From contig NZ_AWFH01000023.1 in assembly GCF_000682715.1 (NCBI RefSeq), positions 124,001-188,000 of the forward strand: DNA of 64,000 nucleotides. Reading direction: 5' to 3'. Source of the DNA: Hyphomonas atlantica corrig. (lineage in GTDB: Bacteria > Pseudomonadota > Alphaproteobacteria > Caulobacterales > Hyphomonadaceae). The number at the start of each line of letters is the position of its first letter. Position 1 is the stretch's first letter. Below the pieces are notes generated by a model that saw only the letters and a program-made list of their open reading frames with translations, was not told where the DNA came from and did no database searches. Positions 9,121 to 18,329 of this stretch are shown here, one piece after another. The position numbers and the translations under genes were made by a program.

Positions 9121-9582
9121 ATGCGCGCCATCCTGATCAGCTTTGCCCTGCCCACCATTTTGGCAGCTTGCGCCACGAATGAGACGAACGACACGCGGCT
9201 ACGTGGTGCCGAGCGCTACGCCGACGACCCGAGACTGGGCGAAGAAGTCGACCGCATATGCTTTGCGTCATCTATCGATGGCTTCAGTGAGACAACACGC
9301 GACACGGTCGTGCTCAGAAATGGCAGGAAACATTATCTGGTAGAAGTGTTTACCTCGTGCGCCCCACTCGATCATGCAATGCGCATCGGTCTGGACTCGA
9401 CAGGGGGATGCTTGCGCAAGAGCGACGCGCTGATCGTATCGGACTCGATGTCGGATATTGGAGAGACGTCTTCCTTCTCACGGCAGCGTTGTCTGGTGAA
9501 TGGTATTTACGAATGGAATCCCGACGCTGAGGCAGACGCGCCTGTAGATGACGAATCTTCGGAGGAAGACACCGAATCCTGA
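9121..9582 (+). CDS. Putative lipoprotein resembling DUF6491 proteins
   Basis: The 153-residue protein starts with a lipoprotein signal peptide ending in the lipobox LAAC near residue 17. The body has four further cysteines (in DRICFAS, FTSCAP, GGCLRK and RQRCLV) and an IGLDSTGGCL block. These resemble DUF6491, a periplasmic or outer-membrane lipoprotein family of unknown function, but I could not verify this by search. The acidic tail is probably disordered. The start at 9121 is chosen because it begins the signal peptide and GGAG lies upstream. Confidence 0.7.
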   Translation: MRAILISFALPTILAACATNETNDTRLRGAERYADDPRLGEEVDRICFASSIDGFSETTRDTVVLRNGRKHYLVEVFTSCAPLDHAMRIGLDSTGGCLRKSDALIVSDSMSDIGETSSFSRQRCLVNGIYEWNPDAEADAPVDDESSEEDTES

Positions 9583-9615
9583 TGGCGCGATGCACGGCTC
9601 ATGATAGAATGAGTC

Positions 9616-9999
9616 ATGCAGAAAACCGGATATGCCTCGCCCGTCGAGGTGCGCAACTCCCCTTTTCACGGTCGCGGCCTGTTCGCGGCCGTTTCCTTTG
9701 AGACGGGAGAGTTGATCGCCGTCTACCCCCTACTCATCCTGAGCGTTGAAGACACAGCTGCGATCAAGAATACTCTCATCCACCATTACGTTTTTCATGT
9801 TGATGAGGATGCCGAAGGGCGCGCCCGTACGGCGGTGGCGTTCGGCCCAATCTCCATGTGCAATCACAGCGCCAATGCCAACGCTGATTTCTGTGTGGAT
9901 GCTGTTGCGCAGACCGTCACACTGTCAGCGCGGTCAGCCATTCCGCAGAACGAGGAAATCCTGATAAACTATGAGGAATATGCGGACGAGATTGTCTGA
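9616..9999 (+). CDS. SET domain protein
   Basis: This 127-residue protein is almost entirely a SET domain. It has the GRGLFA loop near residue 20, the MCNHSANANADF core (SET motif NHxxxAN) near 80, and the closing INYEE near 119. These motifs bind S-adenosylmethionine and form the pseudoknot active site of lysine methyltransferases. No partner domain is present, and there is no obvious cysteine-rich post-SET region. In bacteria such minimal SET proteins are scattered and their targets are mostly unknown. It ends 3 bases from the converging gatC stop. Confidence 0.85.
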   Translation: MQKTGYASPVEVRNSPFHGRGLFAAVSFETGELIAVYPLLILSVEDTAAIKNTLIHHYVFHVDEDAEGRARTAVAFGPISMCNHSANANADFCVDAVAQTVTLSARSAIPQNEEILINYEEYADEIV

Positions 10000-10002
10000 C
10001 GA

Positions 10003-10290
10003 CTATTCAACCGCTTTTGGAACGACGAAAAATCCATCTTCGCTTCGTGGGGCGTTCGCCAGAACCTGATCCTGAATGTTACCATCAGTGACAACGTCTT
10101 CGCGCATGGGCAGCGTCGTCTCGACCACGGATGTCATCGGCTCAACACCGTCCACATCGACTTCGTTCAGCTGGTCGATCCAGTTCAGGATGCCGTTCAG
10201 CTCGCCGACCAGTTCCTCGGCATGGGCGTCGGTTACGGCAATGCGCGACAGGCGGGCAACCTTGCGAACATCATCCTTGGTAACAGACAT
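10003..10290 (-). CDS. gatC: Aspartyl/glutamyl-tRNA amidotransferase subunit C
   Basis: This 95-residue GatC begins [18 protein letters not shown] and contains the [22 protein letters not shown] block typical of the subunit, which clamps GatA and GatB together. The start at 10290 is chosen because it matches other GatC N-termini. It lies on the same strand as gatA but about 1 kb away. Two plus-strand genes (a lipoprotein and a SET protein) lie between, so gatC needs its own promoter, in the space it shares with divergent ruvX. Confidence 0.95.
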   Translation of the reverse strand: MSVTKDDVRKVARLSRIAVTDAHAEELVGELNGILNWIDQLNEVDVDGVEPMTSVVETTLPMREDVVTDGNIQDQVLANAPRSEDGFFVVPKAVE

Positions 10291-10370
10291 GGGTGAACTC
10301 CAACTCTTCAAATCGAGCCGCTCGAATACGCCATAGGCAACACGGCATCAAGGCGCTATGTGGGCTGTTC

Positions 10371-10829
10371 ATGCCCATCACTGCTCCAGACCAATTTCCG
10401 AAGACAGGCGCCCTGATCGGAATCGACCCCGGCACGAAGACGCTGGGTATCGCGTCTGCGGATGGGTTGCGTATGCTTGCCAGCCCTGTCGAAACCATTC
10501 CGCGTGGCAAGAAGCTCGCTCCGGTTCTGGACCGGCTATTCCATCTTTATGACGATCGGGCTGCCGTCGGGATCGTCATGGGACTGCCCCTCAATATGGA
10601 TGGCTCAGAAGGTCCGAGGGCCCAATCCGTACGCGCGCTTGCCTGGCACATCATGAAGCGCCGTGATGTGCCGATCCTGTTTCAGGATGAGCGCCTGTCG
10701 ACGGTCGAAGCCGAGAACGCCATGATCGAAGCAGAGCTTTCGCGAAAACGGCGCGCCGAGCGCATCGACGCTTCTGCCGCCGCCGTCATCCTGAACGACG
10801 CGCTGCAGAAACTGGCTCAAGATAAATGA
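10371..10829 (+). CDS. ruvX: Pre-16S rRNA nuclease/Holliday junction resolvase-like protein (YqgF)
   Basis: The 152-residue RNase H-fold protein has the three acidic-site blocks of the family: [13 protein letters not shown] near residue 17, [13 protein letters not shown] near 70, and the C-terminal [12 protein letters not shown] near 132. [12 protein letters not shown] precedes the last. The E. coli homologue YqgF finishes the 5' end of 16S rRNA. The ATG at 10371 is preferred because the upstream in-frame residues overlap the gatC promoter side and are not family-like. Its stop overlaps the start of the next gene by 4 bases (ATGA). Confidence 0.93.
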   Translation: MPITAPDQFPKTGALIGIDPGTKTLGIASADGLRMLASPVETIPRGKKLAPVLDRLFHLYDDRAAVGIVMGLPLNMDGSEGPRAQSVRALAWHIMKRRDVPILFQDERLSTVEAENAMIEAELSRKRRAERIDASAAAVILNDALQKLAQDK

Positions 10830-11740
10830 CGGGCTTTCTCTACGCTCTCTTGCCGGTCATCGCGATCGTATCGCTCGGCCACATCCTGTCGGTCCGCCGC
10901 TGGATACCAGTCGACAGCTGGAGAGCCATCGAACGCCTGTCCTACGTGGTCCTGTTCCCGGCTCTGATCGTGCGGACATTGGCAAACGCCCCCTTTGAAG
11001 AAGCGCCGTGGGGCCTGGCTGGCGCATTGATCCTCGCGCAGTTTGCCTTGGCAGGTGTGGGCTGGTGCGGTCGCTTCCTGCCCAATATGCCCGGGCCAGC
11101 AGTCGGTTCTGTCATACAGTCCAACGTCCGCTGGAACACGATGATCGGCCTCTCCATCGGCAGTCTTCTGTTTGGCGAGGAAGGCCTCGCCCTGGTCACG
11201 ATCGCAGCCGCCGTAATGATCCCGGCGGCAAACATATTGTCGGTCTATGCGCTGATTGCCCACGCAGAGTCGCATGACACGCCTAAGCCGAACCCGTTCA
11301 AGGCTTTATTCAAGAACCCCATCGTGCTCGCCTGCATTGTCGGGCTTGCGCTGGCCGGGGCGAATACGAGTCTGCCCCGCCTGATCGACGACAGCATGCG
11401 TATCCTGGGCGATGCGGCGCTCGCGCTGGGCCTGTTGTCGGCTGGCGCAGGTGTGGATTTGTCTGCCTTGAAGCGGGCCGGAGTTCGCACGCTCGGCTGG
11501 TCACTGATGCGCTTGTTGGGACTACCAGCTTTCGCCGTGGCCTTCTGCTTCATGCTCGGCGTAACCGGCGTTCCGCTGATTATCGCCCTGATCTGCGCGG
11601 CGACACCCACGGCGACAAGTTCCTACATCTTGGCGAAGGAACTCGGCGGAGATGCAACACTCGCCGCCAATCTGATTGCGGTGGAGACGGTGCTTGCAAT
11701 GGTGACAATCCCTGCCCTCTATCTGCTTCTGACTCTCTGA
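10826..11740 (+). CDS. AEC (auxin efflux carrier) family transporter
   Basis: The 304-residue membrane protein consists of about ten hydrophobic helices arranged as two repeats. It opens [14 protein letters not shown] and has the mid-protein loop [21 protein letters not shown] typical of AEC permeases, followed by [11 protein letters not shown]. Bacterial members include malonate and other organic-acid carriers, but many are unassigned and the substrate cannot be inferred here. Translation is coupled to ruvX through an ATGA overlap. Confidence 0.88.
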   Translation: MTGFLYALLPVIAIVSLGHILSVRRWIPVDSWRAIERLSYVVLFPALIVRTLANAPFEEAPWGLAGALILAQFALAGVGWCGRFLPNMPGPAVGSVIQSNVRWNTMIGLSIGSLLFGEEGLALVTIAAAVMIPAANILSVYALIAHAESHDTPKPNPFKALFKNPIVLACIVGLALAGANTSLPRLIDDSMRILGDAALALGLLSAGAGVDLSALKRAGVRTLGWSLMRLLGLPAFAVAFCFMLGVTGVPLIIALICAATPTATSSYILAKELGGDATLAANLIAVETVLAMVTIPALYLLLTL

Positions 11741-11796
11741 CCCTCTTGCCCCGACTCGGAAACGGTCCTAAACCGCCGAAAATCGAAAGGGCCTCC

Positions 11797-12744
11797 ATGA
11801 GCAAGGCGGCAATCCACTACTCCTTCGACCACGAGCATCTGCTGGGCATTGATGGCCTTCACCCGCTCGATCTGACGCATATTCTTGATCTGGCAAACGA
11901 CTATGCCGAGGCGACGCGTTCCGGCAAGCGGGCCGATCCTGTCCTGTCCGGCAAGACGGTCGTGAACCTGTTCTTCGAGAACTCGACCCGTACGATGAGC
12001 AGTTTCGAGATCGCCGCTCGCCGCCTCGGTGCGGATGTCGTGTCGATGCCGGTCGCGCAGTCCTCTGTGAAAAAGGGCGAAACGCTGATCGACACCGCAA
12101 TGACGCTGAACGCAATGAAGCCTGATGTGCTTGTCGTGCGTCATTCGGCATCTGGTGGCGCCAAATTGCTGTCCCGTAAAGTTGATTGCGCCGTGATCAA
12201 TGCAGGCGACGGTACGCATGAACACCCGACACAGGGCCTTCTCGACACACTGACCATCCGGCGCAACAAGGGACGTGTTGAAGGCCTCAAAGTCGTGATT
12301 TGTGGCGACATTGTCCATTCGCGTGTCGCCCGATCGACGACGCTGGCGCTGCACCTGCTTGGCGCGGAAGTTCACCTTTGCGCCCCGCGCACCCTGATGC
12401 CCTCCGGCACGGAAACATGGGGCGCTGCGTCCGCGACGTCTGATTTCGACGCAGCGCTTGAGGGAGCTGATGTCGTGATGATGCTGCGCCTGCAGCTCGA
12501 ACGCATGGATGGCGCGTATCTGCCAAGTCGACGTGAGTACTTTCGCTATTTCGGCCTGACCGCCGAACGTCTCGCGCTGGCTAGGGAAGATGCCATTGTG
12601 ATGCATCCCGGCCCGATGAATCGCGGGATCGAGATCGAGAGCGCCATTGCTGACGGAGAACGCTCAGTGATTACCGAGCAAGTGGAAATGGGCGTCGCGG
12701 TGCGCGAAGCTGTGCTGCATCTTCTTGCCGGAGGTCGCTCATGA
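11797..12744 (+). CDS. pyrB: Aspartate carbamoyltransferase catalytic subunit
   Basis: This 315-residue enzyme of pyrimidine synthesis joins carbamoyl phosphate to aspartate. The carbamoyl-phosphate motif [10 protein letters not shown] lies near residue 65, [10 protein letters not shown] near 143, and HPGPMNRG near 270. The start at 11797 gives the normal N-terminus; the 17 residues before it are not family-like. Its stop overlaps the pyrC' start (ATGA), matching the coupled pair that forms a PyrB-PyrC' complex in other proteobacteria. No regulatory pyrI gene is nearby. Confidence 0.96.
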   Translation: MSKAAIHYSFDHEHLLGIDGLHPLDLTHILDLANDYAEATRSGKRADPVLSGKTVVNLFFENSTRTMSSFEIAARRLGADVVSMPVAQSSVKKGETLIDTAMTLNAMKPDVLVVRHSASGGAKLLSRKVDCAVINAGDGTHEHPTQGLLDTLTIRRNKGRVEGLKVVICGDIVHSRVARSTTLALHLLGAEVHLCAPRTLMPSGTETWGAASATSDFDAALEGADVVMMLRLQLERMDGAYLPSRREYFRYFGLTAERLALAREDAIVMHPGPMNRGIEIESAIADGERSVITEQVEMGVAVREAVLHLLAGGRS

Positions 12745-14021
12745 GCCTGTCCATCTACAATGCCCGCCTGCTCGACCCGGCATCAGGCCTTGATGAAACT
12801 GGCGCAATCCTTATCGAAGATGGCGCGATCAAATCCGTCACGCCCGGCGCGGCATCAGCACATGAAGGTGCGAAGAGCGCGCTGGATGCTGGCGGGCTCT
12901 GTCTGGCACCTGGCCTGATCGACCTACGGGTAAAGACAGGCGAGCCTGGCGACGAACAGAAAGAAACACTGGCAACCGCCTCTCGCGCAGCAGTTGCAGG
13001 CGGTGTGACCAGCCTTGTCGTCATGCCTGACACAAAGCCGGTTGTGGATGACGTGGCCTTGGTCCGTTTCATTTCCGATCGCGCGAAGGCCAGCGCGCAG
13101 GCGCGCATCTATCCTGCGGGCGCATTGACGACCGGCCTGAAGGGCGACGCCATGGCCGAGATCGGGCTGATGGCAGACGCTGGCGCGGTACTCTTCACAA
13201 ATGGCGACACACCCGTCAGCAATCCGTCGATCATGAAGCGGGCGATGACGTATGCGGCCAGCAGAGGCGCCATTGTCATGTCCCGGCCTGACGACACGGC
13301 ACTGAAAGGCTCAGGCGTCATGAACGCCGGAGCATTCGCGGCGCGCAAAGGGCTCGCCGGAATCGCTAAAGAAGCTGAGTGGATCGGCGCCGCCCGTGAT
13401 CTGATGCTTGCAGAAGCCACGGGCTGCACGCTGATCCTTGATCAGGTGTCGACGCTGAGAACGCTGGAAATGATCGCAGATTCTCGTGACCGCGGCGCAA
13501 GCGTGTTCTCAACAATCGCCGCCCATTCCCTGTTCTTCAATGAACTCGATGTCGGCGATTATCTCACCTATTGCAAAGTGAACCCGCCTTTCCGGGACGA
13601 AGATACGCGACAATCCATGATCACCGCGCTCAAGGCAGGCTGGATCGATGCTGTCGTATCTGCGCACGACCCACAACCTCCGGAAGAAAAACGCCTGCCA
13701 TTTGGCGAAGCAAGCTTTGGAGCGGCGGGGCTCGAAACCACTCTGTCTGCCTTGTTGAGCTTTCACCATGATGGCCCGCTCAGCCTGCTCGAAGTGCTGG
13801 CACCAATTACCTCGAAACCTGCGGACATGATCGGTCTGCCTCAAGGGCGACTTTCTGAAGGTACACCTGCAGATCTGATCCTTTTCGACCCAAACAAGCC
13901 CTGGCTATGCGAGCGGGAAAACTTGCGCTCCCGGTCGACCAATTCTCCTTTTGATGGGCGACGCCTTCAAGGGATCGTGCTGAAGACATTTGTCGGCGGC
14001 GAACAGGTATTCGAACGCTAG
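12741..14021 (+). CDS. Dihydroorotase-like protein PyrC' lacking metal ligands
   Basis: The 426-residue protein has the amidohydrolase fold of class I dihydroorotase, including LAPGLIDLR near 55, MPDTKP near 94, KVNPPFR near 280 and [10 protein letters not shown] near 327. The metal-binding HxH after the PGLID segment is replaced by R63-V-K65. The later DHAP-type aspartate/histidine motif reads SAHDP. It is therefore probably catalytically dead. In Pseudomonas and relatives such a PyrC' is a structural partner of PyrB, while a separate active PyrC does the chemistry. An active pyrC should exist elsewhere in the genome. Confidence 0.88.
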   Translation: MSLSIYNARLLDPASGLDETGAILIEDGAIKSVTPGAASAHEGAKSALDAGGLCLAPGLIDLRVKTGEPGDEQKETLATASRAAVAGGVTSLVVMPDTKPVVDDVALVRFISDRAKASAQARIYPAGALTTGLKGDAMAEIGLMADAGAVLFTNGDTPVSNPSIMKRAMTYAASRGAIVMSRPDDTALKGSGVMNAGAFAARKGLAGIAKEAEWIGAARDLMLAEATGCTLILDQVSTLRTLEMIADSRDRGASVFSTIAAHSLFFNELDVGDYLTYCKVNPPFRDEDTRQSMITALKAGWIDAVVSAHDPQPPEEKRLPFGEASFGAAGLETTLSALLSFHHDGPLSLLEVLAPITSKPADMIGLPQGRLSEGTPADLILFDPNKPWLCERENLRSRSTNSPFDGRRLQGIVLKTFVGGEQVFER

Positions 14022-14088
14022 AAGCCGCCTGCTTGCAGTGGCGAGAGTTCGCACTTAAGAATTTCAATTAGGAATTGAGGTTATCGAT

Positions 14089-14709
14089 ATGACAGCCGAG
14101 CTGGCTTTCCCCCTCGCGGCAATTTGCGGCTACCTCGCCGGATCAATTCCCTTTGGCCTTTTGATTACGCGCGCAGCTGGCCTCGGAGACATCCGCTCGA
14201 TCGGCTCCGGCAATATCGGCGCGACGAATGTGTTGCGGACTGGCCGGAAGGATCTCGCCTTGGCGACGCTTCTCCTGGACAGCCTGAAGGCGGGTCTCGT
14301 GGCGCTCGCTTTTGGAATGCTGGCCGGCCGGGAAGTCGGCTTTGTGGCGGGCGCATTCGCCTTTGTCGGGCATTGCTACCCAATCTGGTTGGGTTTCAAG
14401 GGTGGCAAGGGAGTCGCGACCTATGCGGGTCTGTTGCCATTCGTCTCCTTGCCCGGATTTTATGTCGCTGCACCCGTCTGGCTCGGACTATTCGCATTGA
14501 CGCGCATATCGTCGCTCGCGGCCCTAAGCGCAGCGACACTAGTGACTCCGGGCGCATGGTTGCTTGGCGAACGGAACATGTTCGTCATCGGGGGGCTGGC
14601 CCTCTTGTCAGTCTTTGTGTTCTGGACACACCGCGCCAATCTCGGCCGCCTTCTCAAGGGAGAAGAACCGAAATTTGGTGCCAAGAAAAAACCTGACTCC
14701 GAGACATGA
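14089..14709 (+). CDS. plsY: Glycerol-3-phosphate acyltransferase PlsY
   Basis: This 206-residue inner-membrane protein has several transmembrane segments. It carries the three PlsY motifs: GSGNIGATNVLR near residue 42, the GHCYPIWLGFKGGKGVAT region near 93-110, and the late NLGRLLKGEE near 185. PlsY transfers acyl groups from acyl phosphate (made by PlsX) to glycerol-3-phosphate, the first step of phospholipid synthesis. TGAGG precedes the ATG. The dprA start overlaps the plsY stop by 4 bases. Confidence 0.96.
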   Translation: MTAELAFPLAAICGYLAGSIPFGLLITRAAGLGDIRSIGSGNIGATNVLRTGRKDLALATLLLDSLKAGLVALAFGMLAGREVGFVAGAFAFVGHCYPIWLGFKGGKGVATYAGLLPFVSLPGFYVAAPVWLGLFALTRISSLAALSAATLVTPGAWLLGERNMFVIGGLALLSVFVFWTHRANLGRLLKGEEPKFGAKKKPDSET

Positions 14710-15812
14710 CGCCAGCGCGGCCTCTCAGTGATGTTGAACGCATCGACTGGGTGAGGCTCGCCCGCACACCGAACATTGGTCCGGTCACATTTTTCCAGTT
14801 GCTGCGAAAATTCAAATCCGCCAGCGCCGCTCTGGATGCTCTGCCTGAACTGACACGAAAGAGTCGCCGCGGGAAAGAACTCGTTCCTCCCGCAGCGGAA
14901 GAGATTGCCAAAGAACTCGATCTGACCCGTAAATATGGCGCGCAAATCCTTGCCAGTTGCGACCCGGAATATCCGCCTCTGCTGAAAGCGCTGGATCCGC
15001 CGCCTCCTGTCCTGACCGCATTAGGTAAAGTGGATCTCGCCGCGGAGCCCACAGTGGCAATAGTCGGCGCGAGAAACGCCTCCGCAGCGGGGCGCAAACT
15101 CGCACGGGACATTTCCGCCGCGCTGGGAAAGGCTGGTTTCGTCACCGTTTCCGGGCTGGCCCTCGGCATAGACGGAGAGGCCCATGCTGCAAGTCTGGCA
15201 ACGAGGACCGTTGCCGTGCTCGGCGGCGCGGTGGACCATGTGTATCCGCCCCAACACGAGCGCCTCTACGCCGAGATCGCTGCGAAGGGCTTAATCTTGT
15301 CAGAAAGCCCGTTCGGGTATCGGGCCAAGGCGCAGGATTTCCCACGCCGCAATCGCATCATCACGGGATTGTCACGTGGCGTCGTCGTGGTGGAGGCAGC
15401 TGAACGATCAGGATCTCTGATTTCAGCACGTATGGCTGGCGAACAAGGCCGCGAGGTCATGGCCATGCCCGGCTCCCCGCTTGACCCGCGGTCATCTGGA
15501 ACAAATCGGCTGATCCGGCAGGGCGCCACACTTGTTCGCCATGCCGACGACATTCTCGAAGTGCTTGAAAGCCTACCCTTTTCAAACGTTGCGACAAATG
15601 GCGACTTGTTTGAAGGCGCCCCTGAACCGGACCTGCCTCAAGATCTTCTCACGCGTATTGAGCACGCGCTGTCGCCGCATCCAATGCCGATCGACGAGAT
15701 CGCCCGTGCGGCGGGTGCAACGCCGGCCCAATGCGCTGCAGCGCTCATGGAGCTGGAATTGTCGGGTTCCGCCACAACCCTGCCTGGCGGGTTGGCTTGC
15801 CGCGCGATTTAG
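14706..15812 (+). CDS. dprA: DNA-processing protein DprA
   Basis: The 368-residue protein has an N-terminal helical region, then the Rossmann-like DNA-binding core. That core contains VGARNASAAGRK near residue 118, SGLALGIDGEAH near 153, and FPRRNRIITGLS near 215. The C-terminal 60 residues look like the DprA winged helix. DprA protects incoming single strands and loads RecA during natural transformation. The pyrB-pyrC'-plsY-dprA order is common in this group, but topA, often next, is absent here. Confidence 0.95.
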   Translation: MTPARPLSDVERIDWVRLARTPNIGPVTFFQLLRKFKSASAALDALPELTRKSRRGKELVPPAAEEIAKELDLTRKYGAQILASCDPEYPPLLKALDPPPPVLTALGKVDLAAEPTVAIVGARNASAAGRKLARDISAALGKAGFVTVSGLALGIDGEAHAASLATRTVAVLGGAVDHVYPPQHERLYAEIAAKGLILSESPFGYRAKAQDFPRRNRIITGLSRGVVVVEAAERSGSLISARMAGEQGREVMAMPGSPLDPRSSGTNRLIRQGATLVRHADDILEVLESLPFSNVATNGDLFEGAPEPDLPQDLLTRIEHALSPHPMPIDEIARAAGATPAQCAAALMELELSGSATTLPGGLACRAI

Positions 15813-15852
15813 AACGACATGTGTTGCTGATGCATCGGCAGGTTCATGAAAA

Positions 15853-15872
15853 ATCAGACGGAATGGTCTGAT
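15853..15872. other. Small inverted repeat between dprA and lptD
   Basis: The 7-base arms ATCAGAC and GTCTGAT flank a 6-base loop. No T-run follows on either strand, so it is not a convincing intrinsic terminator. It could be a weak hairpin or a protein site ahead of lptD. Confidence 0.3.
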
Positions 15873-15919
15873 GGCTGGACGATTCACGCCTTCCTCTCTA
15901 AGCCTCCAATTGGAGTTGA

Positions 15920-18169
15920 GTGGCGAAAAAGCGTGATCCACGCGCAATCCGGCACATAGAAGCAGTTGTAAGGGTACGCGTTTTGGCAAAATGGCATCAT
16001 GTTGCGGCTGCGCTTGGTATGGCAGTCTCCCTTCCCTGGTACGCCATCGCCCAGGACACCGCTGCCGCGCCGCAGCCGACAGATGCGGATGAGCGCGTCG
16101 TTCTGGAAGCTGATTATGTTTACGAAATCCGCGATGAAAACCAGTTGGTCGCCGAGGGCAATGTCGAGGCGCTATACCAAGGACGCATCCTGCGCGCAGA
16201 CAAGCTGGTCTACGATCGCTCCACCGAAAAAGTACGCGCCACCGGCAACGTCATCATTATTGATGAGACCGGAGCTCAACAATTTGCCGATGAAGTGGAA
16301 GTCGATTCGACCCTCTCGGACGGCTATGCGATCGGCTTTTCCGCACGTCTGGAAGGAGACGCGACCGTGGCGGCAAACTCCGCCATTCGCCAGTCCGACG
16401 GCGTGAATGCGCTGGATCAGGTCGTCTACACAGCATGTCCGGTCTGTGAGGAAGACAAGACACCAACCTGGGCAGTGCGAGCTCGCCGCGCAGTGCTTGA
16501 TCAGGAAAGCCAGATGATATCTTACCGGGACGCCGTGATTGAGGTCGCGGGCATTCCAGTATTCTACTTTCCTTTTCTGGCGCATCCGGATCCGAGTTCT
16601 GAACGTCGGTCAGGGTTGCTGATTCCGTCGGCAGGAAATTCTTCAAAACTGGGATGGTTCTATCAGCAGCCGTATTATTGGGCAGTTTCTGATTCGACCG
16701 ACATCACCATTGCACCGATGGTCACGCAAAACGTGAACCCTCTACTCGAGCTTGATCTGCGCAAACGCTTCTATTCGGGCTCCATCAACTTCAATACCAG
16801 CTTCACCAACGAGCAGGATTTTGACAGCGACGGCGAATTGTTCGGAGAAGAGAAACTGCGCGGCCATATATATGGAAGCGGCTTGTTTGCCATCAACAAT
16901 GAATGGAAATGGGGGTTTGGAGTCGAGCATCAGAGCGACGATCTCTACGACCGACGTTACGACATCGACGGACAGGACGAGAAACGCGGCCTGTATTCCA
17001 GCCAGCCACGTCGCCTGTTGTCACAAATATTCGCGATGGGTCAGGGGGAAAGCTATTATTCAGATGTGGCGCTCCTGAAATTCCAGGGCCTCAGGTCGAG
17101 CGATGACGATGGCGAATTGCCGACAGCGCTGCCGGTTTTCTTCAGTGAGAAGTACTGGGATCTCGGAAAGATGGGCTATGCCAGCGTCAACGCATCCAGC
17201 GCCATATTGAGCCGTGATTTGGGAGCAGACAGCCACCGGGTAAGCTTTGGTGCAGACTGGTCTGATCTGAACGTGCTGCCAGGCGGGTTCACATTTGAAC
17301 AGTTTGCGGAGGTCAGAGCTGACTATTACCGGCTTGATGAGGATGTGTCAGGAGAGGAAGACGCCTCTCGCATTGTCGGGAATGTTGGTGGCAAATTGGC
17401 CTATCCGATGATTCGACCGGGCGAGATGGTTGATATCATGATTGAACCAGCCGTCATGGCGGCTTGGGGACCGTCCAACGTGAATGATGACGTCATCCCG
17501 ATTGAAGACAGCCTTCTGTTTGAATCAGATGCATCTTCGCTATTTGATCCGAACGGATTTGGCGCATACGACCTGTATGAAGGCGACGGGAAATTATCTG
17601 CGGGAATCACAGCCAGAACCCTCTGGAAAAACGGCATGGACTTCAGCACAACGGTTGGCAAACGTTGGCGATCACGGCCCGATGACTCCTTTGACGGTAT
17701 CAGCAATCTGGACGGAACCTCGTCCGACTGGATTATCGCGGCGACAGCGAATTTCGGGCCCCAACTGAAGATCGATACGCGAGCCCGGCTGGATGAGGAT
17801 GGCTTCAGCCTCAACCGAATAGACACAAAAATAACGAGTAATTTCAAACGCTTCCGAGGTGTCGCCCAATACTATAAGGTGGACGAGCGAATAGCGACCA
17901 CGGGCAGAGCGGATGAAGGCATATATGTGCGTGGCGAACTCCGCGTTACCGACCAGTATTCGATTATTGCCGGACAGTTACGTGACATCGAAGACAATTT
18001 GAACGCCCGTCAGGAATACGGAATAGCATTCGAAGATGATTGCTCTCGTTTCGAACTCGTCTACCAGCGCACTGAACTCATTGATCGAACGCTCGGGCCG
18101 GAAGAGAGCATTCAGTTCCGCTTCTTCCTGAAATCAATCGGCAATTTTGGTTCAAGTGAGTTCGATTGA
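15920..18169 (+). CDS. lptD: LPS-assembly outer-membrane protein LptD
   Basis: This 749-residue outer-membrane protein has a hydrophobic signal segment around residues 22-45, ending at AIAQ. An OstA/LptA-like jellyroll follows (residues 55-150, with VAEGNVEALYQGRILRAD and ATGNVIIID). The C-terminal LptD beta-barrel begins near HPDPSSERRSGLLIPS. With LptE it inserts lipopolysaccharide into the outer leaflet. The start is a GTG with GGAG 4 bases upstream, chosen because it precedes the signal peptide. It leads the conserved lptD-surA-pdxA-rsmA operon. Confidence 0.93.
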   Translation: MAKKRDPRAIRHIEAVVRVRVLAKWHHVAAALGMAVSLPWYAIAQDTAAAPQPTDADERVVLEADYVYEIRDENQLVAEGNVEALYQGRILRADKLVYDRSTEKVRATGNVIIIDETGAQQFADEVEVDSTLSDGYAIGFSARLEGDATVAANSAIRQSDGVNALDQVVYTACPVCEEDKTPTWAVRARRAVLDQESQMISYRDAVIEVAGIPVFYFPFLAHPDPSSERRSGLLIPSAGNSSKLGWFYQQPYYWAVSDSTDITIAPMVTQNVNPLLELDLRKRFYSGSINFNTSFTNEQDFDSDGELFGEEKLRGHIYGSGLFAINNEWKWGFGVEHQSDDLYDRRYDIDGQDEKRGLYSSQPRRLLSQIFAMGQGESYYSDVALLKFQGLRSSDDDGELPTALPVFFSEKYWDLGKMGYASVNASSAILSRDLGADSHRVSFGADWSDLNVLPGGFTFEQFAEVRADYYRLDEDVSGEEDASRIVGNVGGKLAYPMIRPGEMVDIMIEPAVMAAWGPSNVNDDVIPIEDSLLFESDASSLFDPNGFGAYDLYEGDGKLSAGITARTLWKNGMDFSTTVGKRWRSRPDDSFDGISNLDGTSSDWIIAATANFGPQLKIDTRARLDEDGFSLNRIDTKITSNFKRFRGVAQYYKVDERIATTGRADEGIYVRGELRVTDQYSIIAGQLRDIEDNLNARQEYGIAFEDDCSRFELVYQRTELIDRTLGPEESIQFRFFLKSIGNFGSSEFD

Positions 18170-18329
18170 TTCGACGGGACCGAGTGCTTTGAGCAAAGCG
18201 GCACACACTAATTTTTCGTAAGAATTCAGGGAACACTGCCCTGATGCGTTGCGCCGATACGTGGGACTTGTATGTTCCGCGCTGTATAATTGCCACGGGG
18301 CCCGGCTGGGCACTCAATGGAGGCCATTT

